Shown here piece by piece: positions 1 to 8,905 of a DNA stretch of 64,000 nt. The position numbers were made by a program, and so were the translations under genes. This stretch comes from DATARH01 sp050246595 (lineage in GTDB: Bacteria > Pseudomonadota > Alphaproteobacteria > ATCC43930 > CGMCC-115725). The stretch is from NCBI GenBank assembly GCA_050246595.1, contig JBFWVT010000016.1, positions 1-64,000 of the forward strand, written 5' to 3'. How positions within the stretch are numbered: position 1 is the stretch's first letter; each line of letters begins with the position of its first letter. The notes under the pieces are model-generated. The model ran no database searches. It saw only the letters and a list, made by a program, of their open reading frames with translations, and was not told the DNA's origin.

Positions 1-180
1 CGGCCGGCGCCCACCCATCGTCAGGGCCGCTGCGCTCCCCGTCGCCTGGAAACGCTGCGACCATCGCACGACCGTGGCGACGCTCACGCTGAATAGCTTC
101 GCGGTGGCGCGGCGCGAGCGACCGCCCGCCACCGCGGCCACCACTCGGTCTCGCAAATCCTGTGAATAGGGTCTGGGCAT
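1..180 (-). CDS. IS630-family transposase, N-terminal part (cut by window edge)
   Basis: Sixty codons are visible, read leftward from an ATG at 178-180. The product opens MPRPYSQDLRDRVVAAV and continues through a helix-turn-helix region containing RRATAKLFSVSVATVVRW, the typical start of IS630-type (COG3415/Tc1-mariner-like) transposases. The catalytic DDE part would lie outside the window, so intactness cannot be judged. About 93 bp upstream of the start there is a TA (274-275), which could mark the end of the element because IS630 elements insert at TA; the terminal repeat itself cannot be confirmed with only one end in view. The MITE-like elements near 15.6-16.5 kb also have TA flanks. Confidence 0.82.
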   Translation of the reverse strand, partial: MPRPYSQDLRDRVVAAVAGGRSRRATAKLFSVSVATVVRWSQRFQATGSAAALTMGGRRP

Positions 181-326
181 GCGTGCTGGCCTCCGCCCCC
201 CAGCCAGCATCTTGCGCAGAGATCCCCGCGCCGGGGAACCCCTATCCCGTTTCAACCAGACCCGATCACACTCTAGCCTCGCTGACTATCGGAATTGCCA
301 ACCCGCTCGGGATGGGGATCAACTCG

Positions 327-353
327 GGACCGCCGGCGTCTCGCCGGCGGTCC
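327..353. terminator. perfect 12-bp hairpin downstream of the MBL hydrolase gene
   Basis: GGACCGCCGGCG and its exact complement are separated by a 3-nt loop (TCT). It lies 20 bp past the stop of the minus-strand hydrolase gene, a terminator position. No T-run follows on either strand, so it may instead be one of the GC-rich palindromic repeats seen elsewhere in the window. Confidence 0.4.
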
Positions 354-372
354 ATCCTCTGATCGTTTCTCG

Positions 373-1248
373 TCAGACGCCGCCGCCCGCCTCCTTCCGC
401 GCGCGGATGCGGCGGTGCAGGTTGCGCACGATCAGCCCGGTCAGGCGCTCGTCGTGGATGAACAGACGCTGGCCGATCGGGTACGGGTCCTGGCTCGTGA
501 CGGGAACCGGCCCTTTCAGGATTTCGTCCGGTTCGACGCCGCGATCGACACGGGTTTCGATAAACCCGACCCAGTTTTCGACGATCTGCGCCTGCTCGCG
601 CAGGTAATCCTTGCCGCACGGCTCGCCGTGCCCCGGCACAATCGTCTCGACATCGAGCGCTGCGATCCGGTCAAGCGCCGCGAGCCACTCCCACGGGTCG
701 CATTCCTGCATCCAGGTCCGGCATTTGTGAAAGACGTTGTCGCCGGTAAAGACAATTCCTTCCTCCGGGACGTAGACCGAAGTCTGCGGCGCGGTGTGGC
801 CGGGCATGTGGATGATGTCGAAGGTGTGATTGCCGACGTTCAAGGTCAGCGAATCGGTAAAGGTCATTGTCGGTCCGTGCGACGGCGGATAGTCCGGATG
901 ACCGACCAGCCAGACGCTGTCCGGGTCGGTCTGCTTGAACCGCTCGCGTTTTTCCTCGGTCGAGCCGAACGCGTTCAGGTACTGGTCAAAGCATTCCTGC
1001 AATTTGACCTGACCGATCACCGGCACTTTTGGGAAATAGGCGTTGCCGGCGATGTGGTCGCCGTGCGGCTCGGTGTTGATCAGATAGCGGATCGGCGCCT
1101 TTTCTTCGAGCATCTCGCGCCAGCGCACCGCATCGATCGGCTGCTGCGGCGAGTCGATCATCACATAACCGTCGCTGGTCTCGACAAAGCCCGGGTTGCA
1201 CCCGGCGAAATAGATTTCGGTAAAGCTGTTCGGTCCTACCCGGCGCAT
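373..1248 (-). CDS. MBL-fold metallo-hydrolase
   Basis: A 291-residue metallo-beta-lactamase-fold protein. The ATG at 1246-1248 is chosen because GGGAGG lies 6-7 nt upstream and the conserved fold begins immediately; an in-frame start at 1311 has no such site. Metal-site motifs are NTEPHGDH (E60, H62, D64, H65), PGHT (H151), TGD (D170) and VPGHG (H207). The family consensus is HxHxDH, so the first histidine is a glutamate here. The overall form resembles glyoxalase-II/SoxH-like hydrolases that act on thioesters or small esters, but the substrate is unknown. It lies upstream of nothing obvious on its strand; the next gene upstream is the methyltransferase fusion 122 bp away. Confidence 0.85.
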   Translation of the reverse strand: MRRVGPNSFTEIYFAGCNPGFVETSDGYVMIDSPQQPIDAVRWREMLEEKAPIRYLINTEPHGDHIAGNAYFPKVPVIGQVKLQECFDQYLNAFGSTEEKRERFKQTDPDSVWLVGHPDYPPSHGPTMTFTDSLTLNVGNHTFDIIHMPGHTAPQTSVYVPEEGIVFTGDNVFHKCRTWMQECDPWEWLAALDRIAALDVETIVPGHGEPCGKDYLREQAQIVENWVGFIETRVDRGVEPDEILKGPVPVTSQDPYPIGQRLFIHDERLTGLIVRNLHRRIRARKEAGGGV

Positions 1249-1370
1249 GTTCAACCTCCCTCGGGTTCGCTTCCCGCTGCCTGGTATTAGATTTCGGAGT
1301 TCGTTTGCCAAGTTGGCAGCGAGGGCAATGTCTCAAAGCAGCGCGGCAGCCTCTGCGGCCTCGGCGCTTC

Positions 1371-2693
1371 TCAGCGCGGCTTGGTGCCGACCGCGCAATG
1401 GTGCGGCTGAGCGATAAAGAAGCTGCCCTCTGCCTTGGCCACGGCCGCCGCCCGGTCCCACTCCGCCAGCTCGTCCCCTGACAGAAGGGCACGCGCCTGT
1501 TGCTCAAAAGAAGCGACGCGGATTGGCTCGATTTCGGGTATAGCAGAGACGTGCTGCGGGAAGAAGCGCAGATCGACGAGCCCGGCGGCGCAGAATCGGC
1601 GGTAGAGGCTGGCATCGGCGCAGCCGGTCGGCGATACGCCAAAACCGAGAACCCCCGCCCGGTCTATCTTGGCGCGCAAATCAGGGCTGAGCGGCAGATT
1701 CGACCACCACGACATATCCTGCGAGCGCACAATAGCGCCGATCCGCCCGCCTGGGCGGGTCACTCGCACCAACTCGGCCATCATGCGGTCGGCATCGCCT
1801 TCTTCCATGACGGTCAGCGCCAGCGCGACATCGACGCTGGCATTGGCTAAGGGCAATGCCTCGGCGCTGCCTTGGCGGAACTCGATCCGCCCGGCCAAGC
1901 CTTCCCTGGCAGTGAGGGCCGCGGCTTCGCGCAGCAGATAGGGGTTGATATCGATATCGAGGATCGGGTTCGCGCCGCCGGTCCGGCGGGCGATCTCGCG
2001 CAAAGCCACACCCGAGCCGCCGCCGACTTCAAGCACCGTTTCACCGGGCTTGATGTCCACCAGGTCGAGCACCGCGCGGATCGCGGCCAGGTAGTTCGAG
2101 CGGCCGCGGCTCTCGAGCATCGCAACGACGCCAAAAAGCGGCCCGCCGAGGCTGATTGTCGAGTAGCGCGCCGCGAGCTCCGGAATCAGCGGCTCCCACT
2201 GCGCCGGTGCCAGATCGAGCGGCATCAGTACGAGGGGAGGGCCGCTGCCGCGGTAGCTGATGCCGGCCACCTCGCCCTCGCCTTCCGGCATGACAAGTGC
2301 CGGTAGCGGAAGGCCGTCAAGGAAGCGCAACCACGCCGACGCGATTTCCGCGCCGCGATCGGCCGCCAGATCGGACCAGGCCAAACACTCGTAATCGCGC
2401 AGAACGAGCGATCGCGCCTGTGTCAGCTCAGTCAGCAATCTGGCGGGGCCTTGCGCGCTTGGGCCGGCATCGCCGGCGAGCACCAGGAACCGAGGACCCA
2501 GCGCCTCCAGCTCTGGCCGCCGCAGTCGCGGCGAGACGAGCGTCAGCGAGGCAATGCGTTCAGGATAACGCGCGGCGAGCCCGAGCCAGTCGTTCGGCAC
2601 CATCTGTCCCGCAGCAACGTGGGCGCGGTCGATGCCCAGATGCTGGAAAAGATCAACCAAAGACGCCTCAAGCGGGCGCATAGGCGACGTCAT
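1371..2693 (-). CDS. alpha/beta-hydrolase-like domain fused to SAM-dependent methyltransferase
   Basis: A 440-residue protein. Residues about 1-130 and 138-190 resemble parts of the alpha/beta-hydrolase fold, but the expected GxSxG elbow is replaced by AAGQMVPNDW and no catalytic triad is evident. From about residue 200 there is a class I methyltransferase: motif I is VLEVGGGSG (220-228), followed by an acidic DIDIN strand, a QGSAEALPLANASVDVAL region and a VTRPGGR motif, as in the UbiE/Methyltransf_11 group. The start at 2693 has GGGAGGAC just upstream. The methyl acceptor is unknown. The hydrolase part is probably a degenerate or binding domain. The methyltransferase call is firm; the function of the fusion is inference. 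Confidence 0.8.
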   Translation of the reverse strand: MTSPMRPLEASLVDLFQHLGIDRAHVAAGQMVPNDWLGLAARYPERIASLTLVSPRLRRPELEALGPRFLVLAGDAGPSAQGPARLLTELTQARSLVLRDYECLAWSDLAADRGAEIASAWLRFLDGLPLPALVMPEGEGEVAGISYRGSGPPLVLMPLDLAPAQWEPLIPELAARYSTISLGGPLFGVVAMLESRGRSNYLAAIRAVLDLVDIKPGETVLEVGGGSGVALREIARRTGGANPILDIDINPYLLREAAALTAREGLAGRIEFRQGSAEALPLANASVDVALALTVMEEGDADRMMAELVRVTRPGGRIGAIVRSQDMSWWSNLPLSPDLRAKIDRAGVLGFGVSPTGCADASLYRRFCAAGLVDLRFFPQHVSAIPEIEPIRVASFEQQARALLSGDELAEWDRAAAVAKAEGSFFIAQPHHCAVGTKPR

Positions 2694-2804
2694 ACTGTCC
2701 TCCCTATCGCGCAGAGCGTGTTACGGTTTCTAACGACTTTCCGCTCTTGGAAACGGCGAAAGCCTAAGACCTTCAAGAGGCTTGTGTAGTAATACCGGCC
2801 TCCC

Positions 2805-4184
2805 TCACTCCGCCGCCTGCTTCTGCGGCCGCACCGTCTTTTCGCGCATGGTCACAAATTCCTCGGCGGCGCTCGGGTGGATGCCGACCGTCTGATCGAA
2901 CACCCGCTTTGTCGCGCCGGCTTTGACCGCGATCGCGAGACCCTGGATGATCTCGGGCGCGTCCGGCCCGAGCATGTGACAGCCGAGCACCCGGTCGGTG
3001 CGGGCATCGACGACCAGCTTCATCAAGGTGCGCTCCTCGCGTCCCGACAGCGTATTCTTCATCGGCCGGAAGCGCGTGATATAGACATCGACCTCGTCGC
3101 CGTATTTGCTGCGCGCCTGTTCCTCGGTCAGCCCGACCGTGCCGATCGGCGGGTTGCTGAACACCGCGGTCGGTACGTCCGCGTGATCCATCTTGATCGG
3201 GTTGTTGTTGAACAGCGTCTCGGCGATCGCACGCCCCTCGCCGATCGCGACCGGGGTCAGGTTGAGCCGGTCGGTGACATCGCCGACCGCGTAGATGTTG
3301 GGCACGCTGGTGCGCTGCCACTCATCGACGACAATCGCGCCGTTGCGCCTGGTTTCGATCCCGAGTTCGGCCAGCCCGAGCCCTTTCGTGTTCGGACCGC
3401 GGCCGGTCGCGTACATGACCTGACCGGCCGAGATCTCCTGGCCGATATCGGTGAACACGCTGTAGCCTTCCGGCCCCTTTTCGATGCGCACGATATTGGT
3501 GCGGGTGCGGATTTGGATGCCGCGGTTGCGCATCTCCTGCGCCAGCGCGATGCGCAGATCGTCGTCGAACCCGTACAGCAATTCCTCGCGCCGGATGATC
3601 TCGGCGACTTCGCACCCGAAACCGCGGAAAATGCCGGCGAACTCGACCGCGATATAGCCGCCGCCGACGATGATAATGCGGCGCGGCAGTTCCGGCAGAT
3701 CGAGCGCCTCGTTCGACGAGATCACGTGCTCGATGCCGGGAATGTCGGGCACGGTCGGGTGCCCGCCGGTCGCGATCAGGATGTTCTCGGCCGTGTAGTA
3801 ACGCCCGCCGACCTCGACCGTGTGCGGATCGACGAGCACGCCGCGGCCTTCGACGATCTCGACGGAGCTGTTGCGCAGCATGTTGACGTAGATTTTTTCG
3901 AGCCGGTCGAGTTCGTTGTTCTTCGCGGTGATCAGCGCAGGCCAGTCGAATTTGGGCGGCGCCACGCTCCAGCCGAACCCGGCCGCGTCCTCGAACGCGT
4001 CGGCGAATTGCGCGCCGTAGACCAGCAGCTTTTTCGGCACGCAGCCGCGCAAGACGCAGGTGCCGCCGATGCGGCTCTCCTCGACGATCGCGACCCGCGC
4101 GCCATAGCTGCCGGCCCGCCGCGAGCTGGCGACGCCACCCGAGCCGGCGCCGATCGTGATCATGTCGAAATCATAGCGCGCCAT
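2805..4184 (-). CDS. gor: glutathione-disulfide reductase
   Basis: A 459-residue class I pyridine nucleotide-disulfide oxidoreductase that would reduce oxidised glutathione with NADPH in the cytoplasm. It has an N-terminal FAD motif GAGSGGVASS, the redox disulfide in GGTCVLRGCVPKK (C43, C48), a second dinucleotide fold VGGGYIAVEF followed by a basic RR pair that fits NADPH use, the FAD-2 motif YAVGDVT, and a C-terminal dimer-interface HPSAAEE whose histidine (about 436) is the catalytic base. Plant and alphaproteobacterial glutathione reductases share the CVxRGCVPKK form. The ATG at 4184 follows GGAGAG and starts right before the FAD fold; about 40 extra in-frame residues upstream look non-coding. 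Confidence 0.93.
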   Translation of the reverse strand: MARYDFDMITIGAGSGGVASSRRAGSYGARVAIVEESRIGGTCVLRGCVPKKLLVYGAQFADAFEDAAGFGWSVAPPKFDWPALITAKNNELDRLEKIYVNMLRNSSVEIVEGRGVLVDPHTVEVGGRYYTAENILIATGGHPTVPDIPGIEHVISSNEALDLPELPRRIIIVGGGYIAVEFAGIFRGFGCEVAEIIRREELLYGFDDDLRIALAQEMRNRGIQIRTRTNIVRIEKGPEGYSVFTDIGQEISAGQVMYATGRGPNTKGLGLAELGIETRRNGAIVVDEWQRTSVPNIYAVGDVTDRLNLTPVAIGEGRAIAETLFNNNPIKMDHADVPTAVFSNPPIGTVGLTEEQARSKYGDEVDVYITRFRPMKNTLSGREERTLMKLVVDARTDRVLGCHMLGPDAPEIIQGLAIAVKAGATKRVFDQTVGIHPSAAEEFVTMREKTVRPQKQAAE

Positions 4185-4330
4185 GCCGGTTCTCTCCGAT
4201 CGGGGATTGCAAGGTTTCTGGTTGTCACAACCTGATGCCGGCCGCAAGTGGACGCAGCGGGAGAATGCGCATCGGACTGGCTCGGTTGCCCAGCCCGGCG
4301 CCGGCGGCAAGCGCCATGAGGCGGAGATCG

Positions 4331-4627
4331 TTATCGGGTGCGAGGAGAGCCGCGGCGCGCAGCGTCTTTCCAGTCAACCATGTCCGGTGCGTGGCCCAGC
4401 ACCTTCTCGACATTGGCCGTCAGCATTTCCCGATGCGTCTCGTCCGGGAAGTTCTGCAGGAACAGAGCCACGATGTCGTCGCGGTTCGATGCGGCGGCTT
4501 CGTTCTTTTCCCGTACACCGTCGAGCGCCGCGATCGCAAACGCCATGGCCGATCCGAGAAGGAGCTTGGAGCGCCCGGCCGGTATCCGCCGCGGACAAAC
4601 AAGCCTGACCGACTCGCCTTGGAACAT
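4331..4627 (-). CDS. small hypothetical protein
   Basis: A 98-residue reading frame starting at an ATG (4625-4627) with AAAGAGG about 9 nt upstream. The product has a hydrophobic stretch LLLGSAMAFAIAALDGV near residues 27-43, then a charged, natural-looking segment DDIVALFLQNFPDETHREML. No family is recognised. The overlapping plus-strand frame is Ser/Arg-rich and looks like a shadow, so this strand is preferred. It could be a remnant of a longer gene. No function is proposed. Confidence 0.38.
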   Translation of the reverse strand: MFQGESVRLVCPRRIPAGRSKLLLGSAMAFAIAALDGVREKNEAAASNRDDIVALFLQNFPDETHREMLTANVEKVLGHAPDMVDWKDAARRGSPRTR

Positions 4628-4678
4628 TTTCGGGTGCCTCTTTCGCGTGCCCTGCCGATCATCGCGGAGTTCGGGGCC

Positions 4679-4716
4679 ACCCGTCGTCACCCGATCAGGT
4701 GACGGGTTGATTTTTT
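4679..4716 (+). terminator. hairpin followed by a T-run upstream of the LuxR-type gene
   Basis: ACCCGTC (4679-4685) and GACGGGT (4701-4707) form a stem around a 15-nt loop that itself holds GTCACC/GGTGAC, and TTGATTTTTT follows. The orientation is that of a plus-strand intrinsic terminator, but no plus-strand gene lies upstream, so it may be a leader structure or chance. Confidence 0.25.
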
Positions 4717-4740
4717 GAGTGTCACTATTGCGACGGTCGG

Positions 4741-4829
4741 TAGAAGAGGCTACGGTTTGGTTGTAGTTCGGTTACTGGCATATCTCGTAATAAAAAATAA
4801 GAAACTCCGAAGATTGAAAGGAGAATGTC
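4741..4829 (+). promoter_or_regulatory. AT-rich promoter region of the LuxR-type regulator
   Basis: The 90 bp before the start at 4830 are clearly more AT-rich than the surroundings, with TTGTAG at 4761-4766, CATATC nearby and an A-rich run, and end in the ribosome binding site AAAGGAG. No exact -35/-10 pair with standard spacing was found. Confidence 0.3.
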
Positions 4830-5994
4830 ATGCCGTCGATAAAACGAGGGCGCTATGAATCGCTTCTCAATACAATATATTCGGTAGCTGGCGATCCGGC
4901 GCGGTGGCCCGATGTCTTAACCCAGGTCTCGGATTACCTCGGCGCCGATGGCGGAATGCTGATTCATATCGGCCCTCCCGGTGAGCGCAGCTTCGCGGTT
5001 CTCGGCAGGATAAACGAGGAAATCGCCGCGACGTTTTGGGAACATTATGTTTGGAACCCGTGGTCGATCGGCATGACAGGCATTCCATTCGGCCAAGCAG
5101 TGACAGCAAGCAGACTGACAGATAGAGGCTCTCTCCGCCGCACCGCCTTCTACGCCGACATCGTACAGCCGATGGGGACCGAAGAGATGGTAGCGGTGAG
5201 CTTGAAGGAACTGACAATAAAAGGCGGAGTGGGGGGATTCAACTTCGGCCTTTCACCACGCGGCGAGAAGCAGACTTCAGAGAGCATGCGGCGCTTCACC
5301 CGTGTCTTGCCGCATCTGACCCGGGCGCTCGATGCCTCGTTGCAGGTGGGTAAAGTACGCGGATGGCTCCCGCCAGTTGGCGAGAGCGTTGGGCCTCATG
5401 CCCGGTGCCGCGCTGCTGTTGAATGCCGGAGGACGAATTACTTATGCCAACCCCGCGGCGGAAGCGTTGTTGCGCATGCATGACGGGCTAAGCGTGACGG
5501 CGAGAGGCAATTTGCATCTGGCTGCGGCGTTGCCTGCCGAAACGGCCGCTTTGGACCGGGTCATTGGACAGGCGCTTCTGGTCGCGAATGGCGATGACGG
5601 CGCATTGCACAAGCCGCTGCGGCTGACGCGTCCCTCCGGCCGGCCGCCGCTGCTGATCCTGCCAGTCCCGCTGCCGCCCCCGGCTTTCGTAATGTGGGAG
5701 TTGACGGAATCCGCGCGGGCCATGGTTCTGGTGATCGATCCCGAGGCGCAGGCGCTCTCGGCCGCGGCCTCCGTCCAGACAGCCTTTAGTCTAACCGCAG
5801 CCGAGGCACGCGTCGCGGCTCTGATCGGCGGCGGATTGAGCGGTCCGCAAACGGCGGCGGCGCTCGGTGTCTCGCCGGAGACGATCAAGACCCATCTCGC
5901 CCGTTGCTTCGCAAAGACGGGCGTACACTCCCAAGCCGGGCTGGTGCGTCTGGTGGGAATGCTGCCGCAACGAGGTATTGGAGGGAAAACGTAA
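4830..5994 (+). pseudogene. LuxR-type HTH transcriptional regulator, interrupted by a frameshift
   Basis: Two overlapping frames together give one regulator of about 385 residues. The first (from the ATG at 4830, preceded by AAAGGAG) gives the N-terminal sensor-like part and runs in frame to about position 5340 (LPHLTRALDASLQV). The second frame carries on with RQLARALGLMPGAALLLNAGG, a PAS-like part with ITYANPAAEALL, and a C-terminal LuxR HTH (LTAAEARVAALIGGG to PETIKTHLARCFAKTG) ending at 5994. The switch falls between about 5340 and 5385 and needs one extra base in the DNA. Beyond the switch the first frame degenerates (GWLPPVGESVGPHARCRAA). It is either an inactivated gene or a sequencing error. 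The target genes are unknown. Confidence 0.8.
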
Positions 5995-6002
5995 CCGTGG
6001 TA

Positions 6003-6036
6003 GGGCTGGAGGCGGCTTGTGGGCCGCCTCCAGCCC
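6003..6036. terminator. perfect 14-bp hairpin between convergent genes
   Basis: GGGCTGGAGGCGGC and its exact complement surround a 6-nt loop (TTGTGG). It sits between the stop of the LuxR-type regulator (5994) and the stop of the convergent aldehyde dehydrogenase (6042), where a bidirectional terminator would be expected. No clear T-run follows on either strand. Confidence 0.6.
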
Positions 6037-6041
6037 GATCG

Positions 6042-7505
6042 TCAGCGATCGATGCCGCCAAGACACAGATATTTGACTTCGAGAAAATCCTCGATCCCGT
6101 ATTTCGACCCCTCACGGCCGATGCCGCTTTCCTTCATGCCGCCGAATGGCGCGATCTCGGTCGAGATGATGCCTTCGTTGATGCCGACGATGCCGTATTC
6201 CAGCGCTTCGGCCACCCGGAAGATGCGGCCGATGTCGCGGCTGTAGAAATAGGCGGCCAGACCGAATTCGGTGTCGTTCGCCATCCTTATCGCCTCGTCG
6301 TCGGTCTTGAAGCGATAGAGCGGCGCCACCGGGCCGAATGTCTCCTCCTTTGTGATCACCATGTCGGTCGTCACGCCGGTCAGCACGGTCGGCTCGAAAA
6401 AGCTGCCGCCGAGCGCGTGCCTTTTGCCGCCGACGACGATCTTGGCGCCTTTCTGCAAGGCGTCGGCGATGTGCGTTTCGACCTTCTCGACCGCCTTCAT
6501 ATCGATCAAGGGTCCGATTACGGCGCCCTGCTCGAAGCCGGAGGCGACCTTCATCGCGCCGGCGGTCTCGGCGAGACGCTTCGCGAAGGCGTCATAGACG
6601 CCGTCCTGCACCAGGATGCGGTTGGCGCAGACGCAGGTCTGCCCGGCATTGCGGTATTTCGAGGCGATCGCGCCTCGGACCGCCATCTCGATATCGGCGT
6701 CGTCGAACACGATAAACGGCGCGTTGCCGCCGAGTTCGAGCGAGACCTTTTTTACGGTGCCGGCGCATTGTTCCATCAGCAATTTGCCGATCTCGGTCGA
6801 GCCGGTGAAGGTCAGTTTCCGGACCGTCGGGTTCGACGTCATCTCGCCGCCGATCTCGGTGGCTCCGCCGGTGACGCACGAGAACACGCCCTTTGGTACG
6901 CCGGCGCGCTCGGCCAACTCGCACAGCGCCAGCGCCGAGAACGGGGTCGCGGTCGCCGGTTTCAGCACCATCGTGCAGCCCGCCGCCAAAGCGGGTCCGG
7001 CCTTGCGGGTGATCATCGCGGCCGGGAAGTTCCACGGCGTGATCGCGGCGCAGACGCCGATCGGCTCCTTGAGCACGACAATGCGCTTGTCGGTCCCGTG
7101 CGAGGGGATCGTGTCGCCGTAGATGCGTTTGCCCTCCTCGGCGAACCATTCGATAAACGAAGCGGCATAGGCGATCTCGCCCTTCGCCTCGGCCAATGGC
7201 TTGCCCTGTTCGGCGGTCATCAGCGCCGCGAGATCGTCCTGGTTCGCCATCATCAGGTCGAACCACTTCCGGAGAATCTGGGCGCGTTCCTTGGCGGTCC
7301 TGGCGCGCCACGCCGGCAGGGCCCGGTCGGCCGCCTCGATCGCGCGGCGGGTCTCCTCGGCCCCCATTTTCGGCACCGTGCCGAGCGTCTCGCCGGTCGC
7401 CGGGTTTTTGACCGGGATCGTCTCGCGGCCGATCGCATCGACCCACTCGCCATCGATATAGCAATGCTGGCGGAACAGTTTTTCATCCTGGAGCTTTATC
7501 GCCAT
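6042..7505 (-). CDS. gabD: NAD(P)-dependent succinate-semialdehyde dehydrogenase family protein
   Basis: A 487-residue aldehyde dehydrogenase that oxidises an aldehyde, by family most likely succinate semialdehyde, to the acid. Visible features are the Rossmann segment PWNFPAAMITRKAGPALAAG, the LELGG motif with the general base E257, and NAGQTCVCANR with the nucleophile C291, at the spacing normal for GabD. The C-terminal PFGGMKESGIGREG is typical of the SSADH subgroup. The length is normal. The ATG at 7505 follows GAGGTG; upstream in-frame residues are rejected. The gene is monocistronic and divergent from the LLM oxidoreductase. The substrate is inferred from family only. Confidence 0.88.
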   Translation of the reverse strand: MAIKLQDEKLFRQHCYIDGEWVDAIGRETIPVKNPATGETLGTVPKMGAEETRRAIEAADRALPAWRARTAKERAQILRKWFDLMMANQDDLAALMTAEQGKPLAEAKGEIAYAASFIEWFAEEGKRIYGDTIPSHGTDKRIVVLKEPIGVCAAITPWNFPAAMITRKAGPALAAGCTMVLKPATATPFSALALCELAERAGVPKGVFSCVTGGATEIGGEMTSNPTVRKLTFTGSTEIGKLLMEQCAGTVKKVSLELGGNAPFIVFDDADIEMAVRGAIASKYRNAGQTCVCANRILVQDGVYDAFAKRLAETAGAMKVASGFEQGAVIGPLIDMKAVEKVETHIADALQKGAKIVVGGKRHALGGSFFEPTVLTGVTTDMVITKEETFGPVAPLYRFKTDDEAIRMANDTEFGLAAYFYSRDIGRIFRVAEALEYGIVGINEGIISTEIAPFGGMKESGIGREGSKYGIEDFLEVKYLCLGGIDR

Positions 7506-7671
7506 CGCGCACCTCGCTCGCCCGCGTTTACCGGGATAAAGCGATACGTAGGCGGGGGGCGGGACTTGGCAAGGCGCCCCACTCTCCTCCGATGGACCGG
7601 CATTCCCGTTCGCGGGATTGTCACGCCGCCGCCGCACCGGCATGATCCGCCCGCCCGCAGGAGGATTGTGC

Positions 7672-8877
7672 ATGAAATTCGGCATTTTTTACGAGCTGCA
7701 ATTGCCGCGCCCATGGGAGCCGGGGGGAGAACATCGGCTCTATCAGAACGCGCTCGATCAGGTCGAGCTGGCCGATCGGCTCGGCTACGACTACGCCTGG
7801 GAGGTCGAGCATCATTTTCTTGAGGAATACTCGCACTCGCCGGCCCCGGAGGTATTTCTCGGCGCGGCCAGCCAGCGGACAAAGAACATCCGCCTGTGCC
7901 ACGGCATCATGCAGCTGACAACGACGCATCCGGCGCGCTGCGCCGAGCGGATCGCCGCGCTCGATCTGCTGTCGAACGGGCGGGTCGAATTCGGCACCGG
8001 CGAGAGCGCCAGCGTCACCGAGCTTGAGCCGTTCGGCGTCAATTTCGACGAGAAGCGGGCGATCTGGGAGGAGGCGATACAGGCCATCATCCCGATGTTT
8101 ACAAAGGATGCGGTCGAGCATCGCGGCAAATATTTCCAGATGCCGTTGCGCAACGTCGTGCCGAAACCGATCCAGAAGCCGCACCCACCGTTGTGGGTGG
8201 CCTGCTCGGCGCTGGAGACGATCGAGATGGCCGGCAGGCGCGGTATGGGCGCGCTCGCCTTTCAGTTTCTGTCGGCCGATGCGGCGCATGCTTGGGTCCA
8301 CGCCTACTACAACGCCTTTACAAAGCGTCAGCAAAAGCTCGCCGACTACGCGACCAACCCAAACCTCGCGATCACCAGCTATTTCATGTGCGCCGAGACC
8401 GACGAGGAAGCCCGCCGCCGCGCCGACGGCATCCCGTTCTTTCAGTTCGCGCTGCGCTTCTACGGCCAGCAGGCGAACCGCCGCCGGCCGGACCCGGGCA
8501 CGGTCAATCTGTGGGACGAATACGAGAAGTGGAAGCGCGAGAACCCCGAAAACCATCAGCGCGCGCTGCGCGGCGGGTTGATCGGCTCGCCCGAGACCTT
8601 GCGGCAGAAACTGCGCAAATTCGAGACCTCGCATATCGACTCGGTGATCCTGCTGAATCAGGCCGGCAAGAACACGCACGAGCACATCTGCGAAAGTCTG
8701 GACTTGTTCGCGCGCGAGGTCATGCCCGAGTTCCACGCCCGCATTCCCGAGCAGGAGGAATGGAAGAGAAGGGTGCTGGCGCGCGAGATCGAATTGGAGG
8801 AGATCGACACGCAGCCGTTCCGCGACCGCTACGGCCCGAATTCGGTGCAGCTCACCCCGGCGCGCGCGGCGGAGTGA
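7672..8877 (+). CDS. LLM-class flavin-dependent oxidoreductase (luciferase-like)
   Basis: A 401-residue bacterial-luciferase-like monooxygenase (TIM barrel). It opens MKFGIFYELQLPRPW, then has EVEHHFLEEYSHSPAPEVFLGAASQRTKNIRL, the usual luciferase-like signature with paired histidines, followed by DLLSNGRVEFGTGESAS. Such enzymes use reduced FMN from a partner reductase to oxidise small organic substrates; the substrate cannot be told. The start is well supported by GCAGGAGGAT 6 nt upstream. It is divergent from the aldehyde dehydrogenase with a 166-bp gap that must hold both promoters. Confidence 0.88.
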   Translation: MKFGIFYELQLPRPWEPGGEHRLYQNALDQVELADRLGYDYAWEVEHHFLEEYSHSPAPEVFLGAASQRTKNIRLCHGIMQLTTTHPARCAERIAALDLLSNGRVEFGTGESASVTELEPFGVNFDEKRAIWEEAIQAIIPMFTKDAVEHRGKYFQMPLRNVVPKPIQKPHPPLWVACSALETIEMAGRRGMGALAFQFLSADAAHAWVHAYYNAFTKRQQKLADYATNPNLAITSYFMCAETDEEARRRADGIPFFQFALRFYGQQANRRRPDPGTVNLWDEYEKWKRENPENHQRALRGGLIGSPETLRQKLRKFETSHIDSVILLNQAGKNTHEHICESLDLFAREVMPEFHARIPEQEEWKRRVLAREIELEEIDTQPFRDRYGPNSVQLTPARAAE

Positions 8878-8905
8878 TTTCTCGATCCCCCTGATCCTTT
8901 GCGGT

